This document shows, one piece after another, positions 44,926 through 53,267 of a stretch of DNA of 64,000 bases. The stretch is from assembly GCA_041940025.1 (NCBI GenBank), contig JBGTSY010000003.1:186001-250000 (forward strand), written 5' to 3'. The position numbers were made by a program, and so were the translations under genes. Under the pieces are notes generated by a model. It was not told the DNA's origin and did no database searches. It worked only from the letters and a program-made list of their open reading frames with translations. Every line of letters starts with the position of its first letter. The first letter of the stretch is position 1. The stretch comes from UBA5859 sp041940025. Lineage in GTDB: Bacteria; Pseudomonadota; Gammaproteobacteria; UBA5859.

Positions 44926-46244
44926 GTCGCTTGTTAATTGCCAATCGATCTGAGATTGCCTTGCGGGTGATGCGCGCCGCGAAATCCATCGGGTGGACCA
45001 CGTTGGCGGTTTATTCAGAGGCAGATGAACAGGCACCACACGTGAGCGCGGCCGATGAGGCCCTCTGCATTGGGCCAGCCCGTGCACATCAGAGTTATGC
45101 CAATTTAGACGCATTGCTACAAGCCGCAATAAAATTGAAAGCAGATTTTGTGCATCCAGGTTACGGCTTTTTATCTGAAAATCACCGCTTCGCGCAAAGT
45201 TTATTGGCACATCAAATTAAATGGGTCGGCCCGTCCCCTCAGGTAATTCAACAGATGGGGGACAAGCTGGCCGCCCGTCAATTGGCAGAGCAGGCGAATG
45301 TGCCAGTGATCCCCGGTAGTTTGGCACTGGCAGATCTCGCACAGGCCGTGCAGCACGCCAGGGAGATCGGCTTCCCTGTGATGTTAAAAGCAGCGGCCGG
45401 CGGCGGTGGCATAGGCATGCAGATGATTCAGAGTGAACAGGAGTTAAAAGCACACTACGACTCGCTGTCAAAACGAGCCGAAAATCTGTTTGGACTGGGA
45501 ACACTGTATCTAGAAAAGATTATCCAACCTGCTCGTCACATCGAGATCCAACTGATGGCCGATCAGCAGGGCAACATGGCTACCTATGGTGAACGCGAAT
45601 GCAGCGTGCAACGTCGACATCAAAAACTAATAGAAGAGGCACCTTCCCCCATAGTGGACGAAACTGTGCGCCAACAAATGAGCGATGCCGCTTTACGATT
45701 GGCAAAGGCTGTGGGCTATGTGAATGCAGGCACCGTAGAATTCTTAATGGACGACCAAGCACGGTTCTACTTTCTAGAGATGAACACACGCATTCAAGTC
45801 GAACATGCAATCACAGAATGGGTGACCGATTGCGATCTGGTACAGATGCAATTGAAAATTGCAGAAGGTGAACCATTACCGGCAAACAAGCCGTTAACAG
45901 GCCACGCATTGGAGTGCCGTCTCTATGCCGAAGGTCCAGACACTTTTCGGCCTTGTCCGGGAACATTAGATCAGGTTCAGTTTCCCGAATACGATTGGCT
46001 GAGGGTGGATCATGCCCTCGCCAATGGAATAGCCATCACCCCGTTCTATGATGCATTACTGGCTAAAATTTCAGTTTATGCAGAGAACAGAGGTGAGGCA
46101 GTGCAACGCATGCAACAGGCGTTAAACGAAACCAAGCTCACCGGGATCAAACAGAATATTCCGCTGTTGCAAAAACTATTAATCGATAAGGATTTTCAAC
46201 AGGGCAACTACAACACACAGATCATTCACAGTTATCTGAAATAG
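44922..46244 (+). CDS. Biotin carboxylase subunit (AtuF/LiuD N-terminal type)
   Basis: A 440-residue ATP-grasp biotin carboxylase beginning LLIANRSEIALRVMRA. It has the glycine-rich ATP loop AAAGGGGIGMQM and the EMNTRIQVEHAITEW segment (usually VEHPVTE, so Pro is replaced by Ala). The protein ends without the BT and carrier domains found in geranyl-CoA and methylcrotonyl-CoA carboxylase alpha subunits, consistent with the separate carrier at 42992. It carboxylates biotin using ATP and bicarbonate. Confidence 0.92.
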   Translation: MSRLLIANRSEIALRVMRAAKSIGWTTLAVYSEADEQAPHVSAADEALCIGPARAHQSYANLDALLQAAIKLKADFVHPGYGFLSENHRFAQSLLAHQIKWVGPSPQVIQQMGDKLAARQLAEQANVPVIPGSLALADLAQAVQHAREIGFPVMLKAAAGGGGIGMQMIQSEQELKAHYDSLSKRAENLFGLGTLYLEKIIQPARHIEIQLMADQQGNMATYGERECSVQRRHQKLIEEAPSPIVDETVRQQMSDAALRLAKAVGYVNAGTVEFLMDDQARFYFLEMNTRIQVEHAITEWVTDCDLVQMQLKIAEGEPLPANKPLTGHALECRLYAEGPDTFRPCPGTLDQVQFPEYDWLRVDHALANGIAITPFYDALLAKISVYAENRGEAVQRMQQALNETKLTGIKQNIPLLQKLLIDKDFQQGNYNTQIIHSYLK

Positions 46245-46250
46245 AACGCC

Positions 46251-47780
46251 ATGGACCAATCATCAAAAGATTTACAACAACAGATCAACCGCATCAAACA
46301 GGGCGGCAAACAGAAATACCACGATCAACTGAAGACACAGAACAAACTGTTTGTACGAGAACGATTAACACGCCTATTTGATCCAGACAGCATCACAGAA
46401 GATTACCTGTTTGCCGAAGCCAACAATCCCGATCTGCCCGCAGATGCCTTAGTCACCGGCATGGGTAAAATCAATGGTCGTGTGGTGGCATTTGCTGCGG
46501 GCGATACCTCCGTGAAAGCGGGTTCATGGGGCGCCAAGACCATTGAGAAGTTTTTACGCATCCAGGAGACAGCTATGTCTTTAAAAATCCCGCTGCTCTA
46601 TTTAGTGGATTCTGCCGGTGCCCGTATTACCGATCAAATTGATGTCTTCCCTGGCCGCAGACATGCAGGTCGCATCTTCTATAACCAAGTGCAATATTCC
46701 GGTGTGGCACCGCAAATCGCCATACTATTTGGCCCCTCACCCGCAGGCGCAGCCTATATGCCGGCCTTTTGCGATTTGGTGATTATGGTCGATGGCAATG
46801 CCAGTGCGTATCTGGGATCACCGCGCATGGCAGAGATGGTAATAGGTGAAAAAGTCACTCTGGAAGAGATGGGGGGTGCACGCATGCACTGCTCTGTTTC
46901 CGGTCTAGGAGATTTTCTGGCAAAAGATGAAGCTGAGGCCATTGAGTTAACAAAATGCTGTCTGAACTACCTACCACAAAATTATCAAAGCACGCTCACT
47001 CCGGCCCCTGGCAAACCGCCGGCGCTGCAACAGTCTCTCAAAGAGATCATTCCCGACAATACCAATCGTGCCTTTGATATGAAGCAACTGATACAAGCAC
47101 TAGTGGATGGGGATAGCTTTTTAGAAGTGAAAGCAGAGTTCGCCAAAGAGTTAATCGTCGGTTTTGCGCGCCTCAATGGCCGACAAATTGGATTGATTGC
47201 CAACCAACCTAAAGTGAAAGCAGGGACTCTGTTCGCCGACTCCTCAGACAAGGCCGCTCGATTTATTCACCTCTGCAATGCCTATGGATTACCACTTTTG
47301 TTCTTGTCTGATGTGCCCGGCTTTATGATCGGATCACAAGTAGAGCGCAGCGGCATTATTCGTCATGGTGCCAAGTTGGTCGCCGCCGTGGCCCAAGCCA
47401 CGGTGCCTAAAATCTCAATCATAGTGCGTAAATGTTATGGCGCAGGCTTGTATGCCATGTGCGGTCCGGCGTTCGGCACCGACATCACCTTAGCGTTACC
47501 CAGTGCACAAATCGCAGTGATGGGACCGGAAGCCGCGGTGAATGCAGTCTATGCCAATCATATTGAAAACTTGTCAGAGGAAGAAAAGGCCACATTCATC
47601 GCAGAGAAACGAGAAGCGTATCGACAAGACATCGATCTCTATAGATTGGCATCGCAAATGATTATCGATGGTATTGTGGATTTTGATGCGTTACGCGATG
47701 AGTTGATTCAACGATACGAGTTATACGAAAGCAAAAAAGAGCGTTTTTCCGAGCGTATCAACCCCATCTACCCGGTGTAA
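46251..47780 (+). CDS. Acyl-CoA carboxylase carboxyltransferase subunit (AtuC/LiuB-like)
   Basis: A 509-residue carboxyltransferase with the crotonase-like double fold. It has SAGARITDQIDVFPGR, GPSPAGAAYMPAFCDLVIMV, GSPRMAEMVIGEKVTLEEMGGA and the CoA-binding VAQATVPKISIIVRKCYGAG. It transfers CO2 from carboxybiotin to a 3-methyl-enoyl-CoA such as geranyl- or methylcrotonyl-CoA. The substrate is inferred from context. It closes the operon. About 40 nt separate it from the convergent SRAP gene with no clear terminator. Confidence 0.92.
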   Translation: MDQSSKDLQQQINRIKQGGKQKYHDQLKTQNKLFVRERLTRLFDPDSITEDYLFAEANNPDLPADALVTGMGKINGRVVAFAAGDTSVKAGSWGAKTIEKFLRIQETAMSLKIPLLYLVDSAGARITDQIDVFPGRRHAGRIFYNQVQYSGVAPQIAILFGPSPAGAAYMPAFCDLVIMVDGNASAYLGSPRMAEMVIGEKVTLEEMGGARMHCSVSGLGDFLAKDEAEAIELTKCCLNYLPQNYQSTLTPAPGKPPALQQSLKEIIPDNTNRAFDMKQLIQALVDGDSFLEVKAEFAKELIVGFARLNGRQIGLIANQPKVKAGTLFADSSDKAARFIHLCNAYGLPLLFLSDVPGFMIGSQVERSGIIRHGAKLVAAVAQATVPKISIIVRKCYGAGLYAMCGPAFGTDITLALPSAQIAVMGPEAAVNAVYANHIENLSEEEKATFIAEKREAYRQDIDLYRLASQMIIDGIVDFDALRDELIQRYELYESKKERFSERINPIYPV

Positions 47781-47819
47781 CGCCATCGCCCCCAAATCGA
47801 ATCTCTATTTAACTAAGCG

Positions 47820-48497
47820 CTACTGAGATTTTTGATTCGTTCTGTCAATCGGTTCAATACAGCGTGCATCCCGATGTTGCGGATTGTTCACATAAGTAGT
47901 CACCGGGTAAATTTTCAACCGCTCTTCATGCCCATAAGGCAATAACATGAAGTTTACCCGGGCCATGTTGGTATGCTCGCTTAACCACTCTTCATGTCTG
48001 CCTTCAGGCAAGATGACCGGCATGCGCTGACAATAGGGTAAGAGTTTCGGCACTGATTGACTGGTGATAACGGCAAAACTGATGATCTCTTGTTGATCTT
48101 TCTGCCAGGTTTCCCAAATACCCGCCATTATCATGGGCAACTCTTTTTGCATGGCAATCACATAGGGTTGTTTGTGTTCCGTCTCTCCAACCCATGTATA
48201 GAATCCACCTGCAATCACTAAACATCGCCGTTTGCAAAACGCCTCTCGGTACGACGGCTTCTCACTGATGGTCTCGGCTCTGGCGTTGATCATTTTCAAA
48301 GCAAACGAGTCGTCTTGACTCCAGTGGGGGATCAGTCCCCAATGTGCCAGTACTAGTTTGCTCTGATCTGGCGCGTTCTGGATAAGAATGGGGGCATGTT
48401 CACCTGGCACCACATTAAAATTGGTCTCAAACTCGAGCGCCACCTCAGCGACGGGAGGGCAGTCCTCCGGCGACGGTAAATAGTAGCGCCCAAGCAT
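47820..48497 (-). CDS. SRAP (YedK/HMCES) homologue lacking catalytic residues
   Basis: A 225-residue SRAP-fold protein with LAHWGLIPHWSQ, INARAETISEKPSYREAF and RMPVILPE. SRAP proteins crosslink to abasic sites through Cys2 after removal of Met1. Here residue 2 is Leu (codon CTT), the usual GFYEW is GFYTW (Thr101 in place of Glu) and the usual HxRMP is CQRMP (Cys156 in place of His). Asn71 is retained. The fold should be kept while the DNA-protein crosslink chemistry is lost, which makes it a likely non-covalent DNA binder or a divergent paralogue. It lies 17 nt after the MAPEG gene. Confidence 0.85.
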   Translation of the reverse strand: MLGRYYLPSPEDCPPVAEVALEFETNFNVVPGEHAPILIQNAPDQSKLVLAHWGLIPHWSQDDSFALKMINARAETISEKPSYREAFCKRRCLVIAGGFYTWVGETEHKQPYVIAMQKELPMIMAGIWETWQKDQQEIISFAVITSQSVPKLLPYCQRMPVILPEGRHEEWLSEHTNMARVNFMLLPYGHEERLKIYPVTTYVNNPQHRDARCIEPIDRTNQKSQ

Positions 48498-48514
48498 TTA
48501 ACTCATCCGTAAAT

Positions 48515-48919
48515 CTAGGAAAGCAGTTGATACGCCCAGTACATGAGAATACCAATTTGTACCGCCAACATGGTCGCGCGTACCATCACAACAGGTTGTG
48601 CGGTTGAAAGCATATGCACACTGGACTGAATAATGCGCGCGCCCACTACCACATAGGCTAATCCATCTGTGACGGCCAACTGATCGGTCATGTAGGCTAC
48701 TGCCACAATTGCGATAAAAGGGGGCAGATTTTCCACACAATTTAGGTGCGCACGGGTCACCCTTTGACCAAAAGGAAACATGCCCTCCCCTTGTGGATCA
48801 AACGCATTTAGCGCAGTACCATTGATCATATTATCTGCACCGCGAGCAACCACTACGATTAGCAGCAGTAGTAATGTCCAGAATCCATAAATTGTCAGAG
48901 CAGTTAATGTTGCACTCAT
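48515..48919 (-). CDS. MAPEG-family membrane protein
   Basis: A 134-residue protein with four hydrophobic segments and TRAHLNCVENLPPFIAIV, the MAPEG signature (RAHxNxxENLP). MAPEG members are membrane glutathione transferases or eicosanoid enzymes; in bacteria the substrate is usually unknown. Confidence 0.85.
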   Translation of the reverse strand: MSATLTALTIYGFWTLLLLLIVVVARGADNMINGTALNAFDPQGEGMFPFGQRVTRAHLNCVENLPPFIAIVAVAYMTDQLAVTDGLAYVVVGARIIQSSVHMLSTAQPVVMVRATMLAVQIGILMYWAYQLLS

Positions 48920-49246
48920 GTTTCATCCTCTCTAGTGTTATTGTGAAATCATCCGTTGTTATCTTTTTTGCTCATGGTCTTTAGGCAAGTCTGGCTATTT
49001 TCATCTTACCCTTAGGGTATCGAATCATGTCATGCTTCCCTGTGAGAATGGACCATATCTGATACCTAACAATTGATCAAAAAATCCTCACCATTCGTTG
49101 CAATACAGTCGTTCATTTTCCTTGTCTTAGTTGTATAAATTTCTTTAATTTGCTACGAAACCAATAAAAGTACAAGATGCATCTAAATACCCAGGCAATT
49201 TCACACTCTGTTTGTGCCATAATAACCCGCAGGCAGGAGAACCTGA
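48920..49246. other. Intergenic region without recognisable gene
   Basis: A 327-nt stretch between the divergent MAPEG and PF10118 genes. It is AT-rich and holds their promoters. The plus-strand gene has GCAGGAGAAC just before its start. No RNA gene or repeat was seen. Confidence 0.4.
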
Positions 49247-50098
49247 ATGAATGACATAAGCATCAGCCGCACCCCAGAAGATATCCAAATAGAAGCACGC
49301 CATATAGAATTTGAAGGTATTGAGAACAAACCGCGCTACTGGCATGGCGACAATCCCATCCTCACCCATGGTCTCAATGCAGCTTCGATGTTTTTCCCCC
49401 AAGGGGAGATCTTCTTTATTAAATCGGTGCAGAATTTTCAAAACCAAATCAAAGATCCCAAACTACGCGAAGAGATAAATGGCTTTATTGCCCAGGAAAT
49501 CACCCACTCCCAGCAACATGATCTGTTCAACAAAGATGTCTATAAACAGGGATATAAAGATCTACAGCTGATGGAAAAATTTGTGCATTACGGATTGGTG
49601 GTTTTTCACAAGTATGGCCCTAAAAAATGGCAACTGGCATTAACCGTGGCTTTGGAACACATCACGGCCATTGGTGCAAACGTGTTGCTGCAAAATCCTA
49701 TCTTAATGGCAGATGTAGAGCCCAAATACAAAGAACTCTGGTATTGGCATGCGGTGGAAGAATCAGAGCACAAAGCCGTCGCTTTTGACGTATTCGAAGA
49801 GGTGAGCGGCAGCTATTTTTTACGCATCATGCCTCTCATACTGATGACCATCACCTTTGTGCCCGCAATTGGCGTTTTGCAACTGATTTCACTCAGGCGG
49901 GACAAATTACCCAGCGAAGCGAAAAAGATGGATAAGAATAAAGAGCTTCTAAAAGCAATAAGACCTGCCCTAAGGAAGTTGGGCAGAGATTATTTGGCTT
50001 ACTACCGACGAGATTTTCATCCCTGGCATCTGGATAATCGGGATGTGATTGAATCCTGGAAAAAGATCTATCAGGAGACTGGCAAAGCCGCAGTATAG
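49247..50098 (+). CDS. PF10118-type predicted metal-dependent hydrolase
   Basis: A 283-residue helical protein with metal-ligand candidates in AQEITHSQQH (E and H) and ALEHITAIGANVL, plus YWHAVEESEHKAVAFDVFEEV. These ExxxH-type pairs suggest a ferritin-like di-metal centre, as proposed for PF10118. A hydrophobic segment lies at about 190-210 (MPLILMTITFVPAIGVLQL). Its substrate is unknown; it occurs widely in lipid-degrading gammaproteobacteria. Followed by a clear terminator. Confidence 0.8.
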   Translation: MNDISISRTPEDIQIEARHIEFEGIENKPRYWHGDNPILTHGLNAASMFFPQGEIFFIKSVQNFQNQIKDPKLREEINGFIAQEITHSQQHDLFNKDVYKQGYKDLQLMEKFVHYGLVVFHKYGPKKWQLALTVALEHITAIGANVLLQNPILMADVEPKYKELWYWHAVEESEHKAVAFDVFEEVSGSYFLRIMPLILMTITFVPAIGVLQLISLRRDKLPSEAKKMDKNKELLKAIRPALRKLGRDYLAYYRRDFHPWHLDNRDVIESWKKIYQETGKAAV

Positions 50099-50140
50099 AC
50101 TTATAATAGACCATTCGTACCCCTATGTCCCCCGACGTAC

Positions 50141-50178
50141 AAAGCCGGACAATCTAAACAGATCGCCCGGCTTTTTTT
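50141..50178 (+). terminator. Rho-independent terminator after PF10118 gene
   Basis: AAAGCCGG (50141-50148) pairs with CCGGCTTT (50167-50174), followed by TTTT. It may work in both directions because the complement also has an adenine-rich flank. Confidence 0.85.
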
Positions 50179-50193
50179 ATCGATTTGCAAACT

Positions 50194-51330
50194 TTAGGCG
50201 CGAATCGCGTTTTTACCTTTCAACTCTTCAATTTCTCCGTCACTGTAACCGAAGGCTTTTAACACTTCGTAAGTATCCTCACCAGAAACTCGCGCCGGGC
50301 CCTGGATCTCTGCCACCGTGCGGCTAAATCTTGGAGCAGGTGCCGGTTGCATCACACCATCTAACTCTACAAAAGTGCTTCGCGCTTTGTTATGGGGATG
50401 ATTCGGTGCTTCGTTGATAGATAAGACTGGCGCAAAGCAGACATCACTCCCCTCCATGATGTCACACCATTCGTCTCTGGTTTTTGCTTTAAATACTTCA
50501 GTGAGTTTCTCTTTCAGCTCCGGCCACTTTTGTGGATTCATCTGGGCGCCGAACTCTTTGGCATCCAACTCGGCTTTTTGTATCAACTCTGCATAGAACT
50601 GGGGTTCGATAGAGCCGAGAGAGATCCATTTCCCATCTTTGGTTTCGTAAGTGTCATAAAAGTGAGTGGCACCATCCAGCATGTTGGTACCGCGCTCATC
50701 ATTAAACATGCCCATATTCTTAAAGGTAAAGAACATAGACATCAGCGATGCCGATCCATCCACCATCGCGGCATCTACCACTTGACCTTTGCCAGAGCGC
50801 TGCGCCTCTAATAGCGCACACACCATTCCGAATGCGAGGTACATGCCACCGCCACCGAAGTCACCTACCAGATTTAATGGCGGTACGGGCTTTTCTCCTT
50901 TGCGCCCAATGCCATGTAATGCACCAGAAAGAGAGATATAGTTAATATCGTGACCCGCAGCATTGGCCATGGGACCCTCTTGCCCCCAGCCGGTCATGCG
51001 GCCATAGACAATTTTTTCATTGCGTGCGAGACACACATCTGGCCCTAAACCCAAACGCTCCATCACGCCAGGACGAAACCCTTCGAACACCGCATCGGCC
51101 TGCTCGATCAGGCGTAGCACCACTTCGACCCCTTCGGGATCTTTCAAATTTACAGCGACGGATTGACGTCCGCGAGCCATCACATCTTTCGGCATACTGC
51201 CGGTCATGCCGCCACTGGCACGCTCCACGCGGATCACCTCCGCCCCCATATCTGACAACATCATGCCGCAAAAGGGTCCTGGCCCAATGCCAGCGATTTC
51301 AATGATTTTAATTCCTGCTAATGGTCCCAT
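50194..51330 (-). CDS. Alpha-methylacyl-CoA racemase (CaiB/BaiF family)
   Basis: A 378-residue class III CoA-transferase-fold protein. The N-terminus is GPLAGIKIIEIAGIGPGPFCGMMLSDMGAEVIRVE. It retains the racemase catalytic pair His in NAAGHDINYISLSG and Asp in NLVGDFGGGGMYLAFG, which separates it from CoA-transferases. It interconverts (R)- and (S)-2-methylacyl-CoA for beta-oxidation of branched chains, and so fits the terpene/branched-acyl theme. The ATG at 51330 is chosen; the longer frame lacks support. Confidence 0.9.
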   Translation of the reverse strand: MGPLAGIKIIEIAGIGPGPFCGMMLSDMGAEVIRVERASGGMTGSMPKDVMARGRQSVAVNLKDPEGVEVVLRLIEQADAVFEGFRPGVMERLGLGPDVCLARNEKIVYGRMTGWGQEGPMANAAGHDINYISLSGALHGIGRKGEKPVPPLNLVGDFGGGGMYLAFGMVCALLEAQRSGKGQVVDAAMVDGSASLMSMFFTFKNMGMFNDERGTNMLDGATHFYDTYETKDGKWISLGSIEPQFYAELIQKAELDAKEFGAQMNPQKWPELKEKLTEVFKAKTRDEWCDIMEGSDVCFAPVLSINEAPNHPHNKARSTFVELDGVMQPAPAPRFSRTVAEIQGPARVSGEDTYEVLKAFGYSDGEIEELKGKNAIRA

Positions 51331-51425
51331 ATCTGCTACTCCATTCAGGTGAAGTCGCCGACTCAATCGACGCCGCAGAACGGAATGATTGGGACAGGCG
51401 ATACCCTGTATCTATTAGTATTGAC

Positions 51426-52498
51426 TTATTTATTCTTCCGGCCGTAGCCATAAGTGAGGGGCAGTCTACCTAAAAACAGGCCAAGTCTTAAGCGCCAATA
51501 TGTTGACTTTTTACCGATGACTTCCACTGTTTGTGTGCGGGGATCGGCTAGGCCCCGATCCTTCATAAAAGAATCCAAGGGACTCTGCCCTGACCGACCC
51601 CCTCGATTCAATACACCAGTCTCTATTTGAGTGGTGCGCATATCTCCATGATCCAATTGTTCGTGTAGGGTCCGAATCTCCTCACTCCTCTCTAATAAGT
51701 GAGTGGCAAAAGAATGCCTCAATCTATGACAACTCACGCTCTTGTCTATTTTTGCCAATCGGGCCGTATCCCGCATTGCGCGTCGCAGAGTGGTCTCAAA
51801 ATTATGGTGTCGTCGAATGAGATGTGTACACGGATCTAGTGCACGATTAGACGTAAGAAAACAGACTGTCAATGCCAACTACTGGCGGCACTGGGAGATT
51901 TACGATTGAGCGCAACCGCCCTACAGACTATCCCATGGCCTTCCGCCATGTCTTGTTCATAAAACAAGCGGCTTGCTGCCTTCTAATTTTTTTTAGGCTG
52001 TTAAGCTGGAGGGTAAAGTGACCACACGATCTCTATCACCTTTCTATATCTTTGACTCTTAAATGTACGGTTTCCATCAGACGCAAACCTCGGCCATGCA
52101 TCAATGCGACGGTAAAGCAATTTCTACCTTCAAGTTGATGCAACAGACTTGTGATCTCTGTCAGCAATAACACAGTGGGCGATTCAGTTGGTTTCTTTAT
52201 AGCCGCCCAGAGTTGCAATGCTTACGGCTGATGCAAGAATGCACAGTATAAAAACGCCAGCGCTCAGTGCATGATGTTGCGTCGAAGCGGAGACCTCCCT
52301 GCTATCGGGCTAATTGGTGAATTTGCCAGACATCTCAGCTCGACTCATAACCTTTGGGCAACGCTTACCGTAAAAATAGCTATACCTTGTTATCCAACCC
52401 ACATACACCTGTCCAGTTCTGTTACTGTCATGCCGGCGTCGAATTTCATTTTTTACCTGTCGTAACAAAGGCACTGGCTCAGTGGCTGACTTGTTCAT
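51426..52498 (-). pseudogene. intI: Integron integrase intI, multiply frameshifted pseudogene
   Basis: Pieces of one integron tyrosine recombinase lie in order on the minus strand. The N-terminal part is at 52310-52498 (PLLRQVKNEIRRRHDSNRTG and YVGWITRYSYFYGKR). A short VSASTQHHALSA stretch follows. The middle part is at 52036-52218 (LLHQLEGRN, GRGLRLMETVHLRVKDIE). Then come DRVVTLPSSL and YEQDMAEGHG in other frames. The C-terminal part is at 51426-51878 (IRRHH, CHRLRHSFATHLLER, GVLNRGGRSGQSPLDS). Several stops and frameshifts separate them. The usual catalytic Tyr in IYTHVLNRGG is replaced (IETGVLNRGG). The integrase is therefore inactive. It reads away from the cassette array to its right, the normal integron layout. 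Confidence 0.88.
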
Positions 52499-52706
52499 AT
52501 CTTATTTACTTTTGCTGTTTTTTTATACAGCTAATGTGTTTTTAGCATCAGGCACAACACCTGTGTGTGGGAGACCATATGTCACACATTCAATATCTGC
52601 CTAAAACAATGTGGCCACCACTTAGTCTATTTTGTCTTATTGAATAAACCAGACATCTAGGCTACATTGACAGCTGATTAACTTAAATGGTTAATTATTA
52701 ATTAGA

Positions 52707-52734
52707 GTGTTATACGGTAAAACGCCGTGTTATG
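52707..52734 (+). other. Candidate attI / first recombination boundary
   Basis: Two core-like words, GTGTTATAC (52707-52715) and CGTGTTATG (52726-52734), lie between the integrase pseudogene and the first cassette gene. attI and attC crossover sites have the form GTTRRRY. This is the expected attI place, but the sequence is not diagnostic. Confidence 0.35.
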
Positions 52735-52779
52735 TCACGACGTTTTACTGTCTAATACCTGTTAGGAGCAATATATCGA

Positions 52780-53181
52780 ATGATTGGCATACTACTCAAA
52801 GCAACGGGAATATGGTTTGTTATCGTTCTTGCTGCGATTATGAATGGCACACTTCGAGAGAAAATCCTAGCACCAATAATTGGAGCAAACCTGGCGTTAC
52901 CTCTAAGCGGCGTCTCATTGGCAATTATTGTTTTTGTAGTTTCATTAATTTTTATCCCATTTATTGGTACATCAGAGCCAAAAATATATATTGCAATTGG
53001 ACTGTTTTGGGTGATACTCACGTTGCTATTTGAATTTATTTTCGGCCATTATGTTGCAGGTAAACCTTGGAAGAATATTATGCAGGTGTTCAATGTTAAA
53101 AAAGGTGATTTGTTCCTCATGGTTCTGTGCGTAACTGCAATCTCACCTTGGCTTACGTCAAAGGTAAAAGGTTTATTTTAA
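52780..53181 (+). CDS. Cassette-borne four-helix membrane protein, unknown function
   Basis: A 133-residue hydrophobic protein with about four membrane spans: the N-terminal GILLKATGIWFVIVLAAIM, ANLALPLSGVSLAIIVFVV, AIGLFWVILTLLFEFIFG and FLMVLCVTAISPW. The loop NGTLREKILAPIIG and the segment GHYVAGKPWKNIMQVFNVKK look like a conserved hypothetical family. I cannot assign a function. A TTAGGAG lies 11 nt upstream. An attC-like site follows 10 nt after the stop, so this is probably the first gene cassette. Confidence 0.7.
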   Translation: MIGILLKATGIWFVIVLAAIMNGTLREKILAPIIGANLALPLSGVSLAIIVFVVSLIFIPFIGTSEPKIYIAIGLFWVILTLLFEFIFGHYVAGKPWKNIMQVFNVKKGDLFLMVLCVTAISPWLTSKVKGLF

Positions 53182-53191
53182 ACATGGGTGC

Positions 53192-53247
53192 GCCTAACAA
53201 TGCAATTTCACTCGGACTGTTCACTCCGCACAGCTTAGACGTTATGT
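53192..53247 (+). repeat. attC recombination site
   Basis: GCCTAAC (53192-53198) and ACGTTATG (53240-53247) are the outer core sites. Between them, CACTCGGACTGT and CTCCGCACAG give a short inner part. It follows the first cassette gene directly. Confidence 0.7.
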
Positions 53248-53267
53248 GGTTAAACACCTAATTTGAA

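Noticed and set aside
52310..52498. Separate 62-residue protein
   Set aside because: Its sequence matches the N-terminus of integron integrases and is part of the intI pseudogene.
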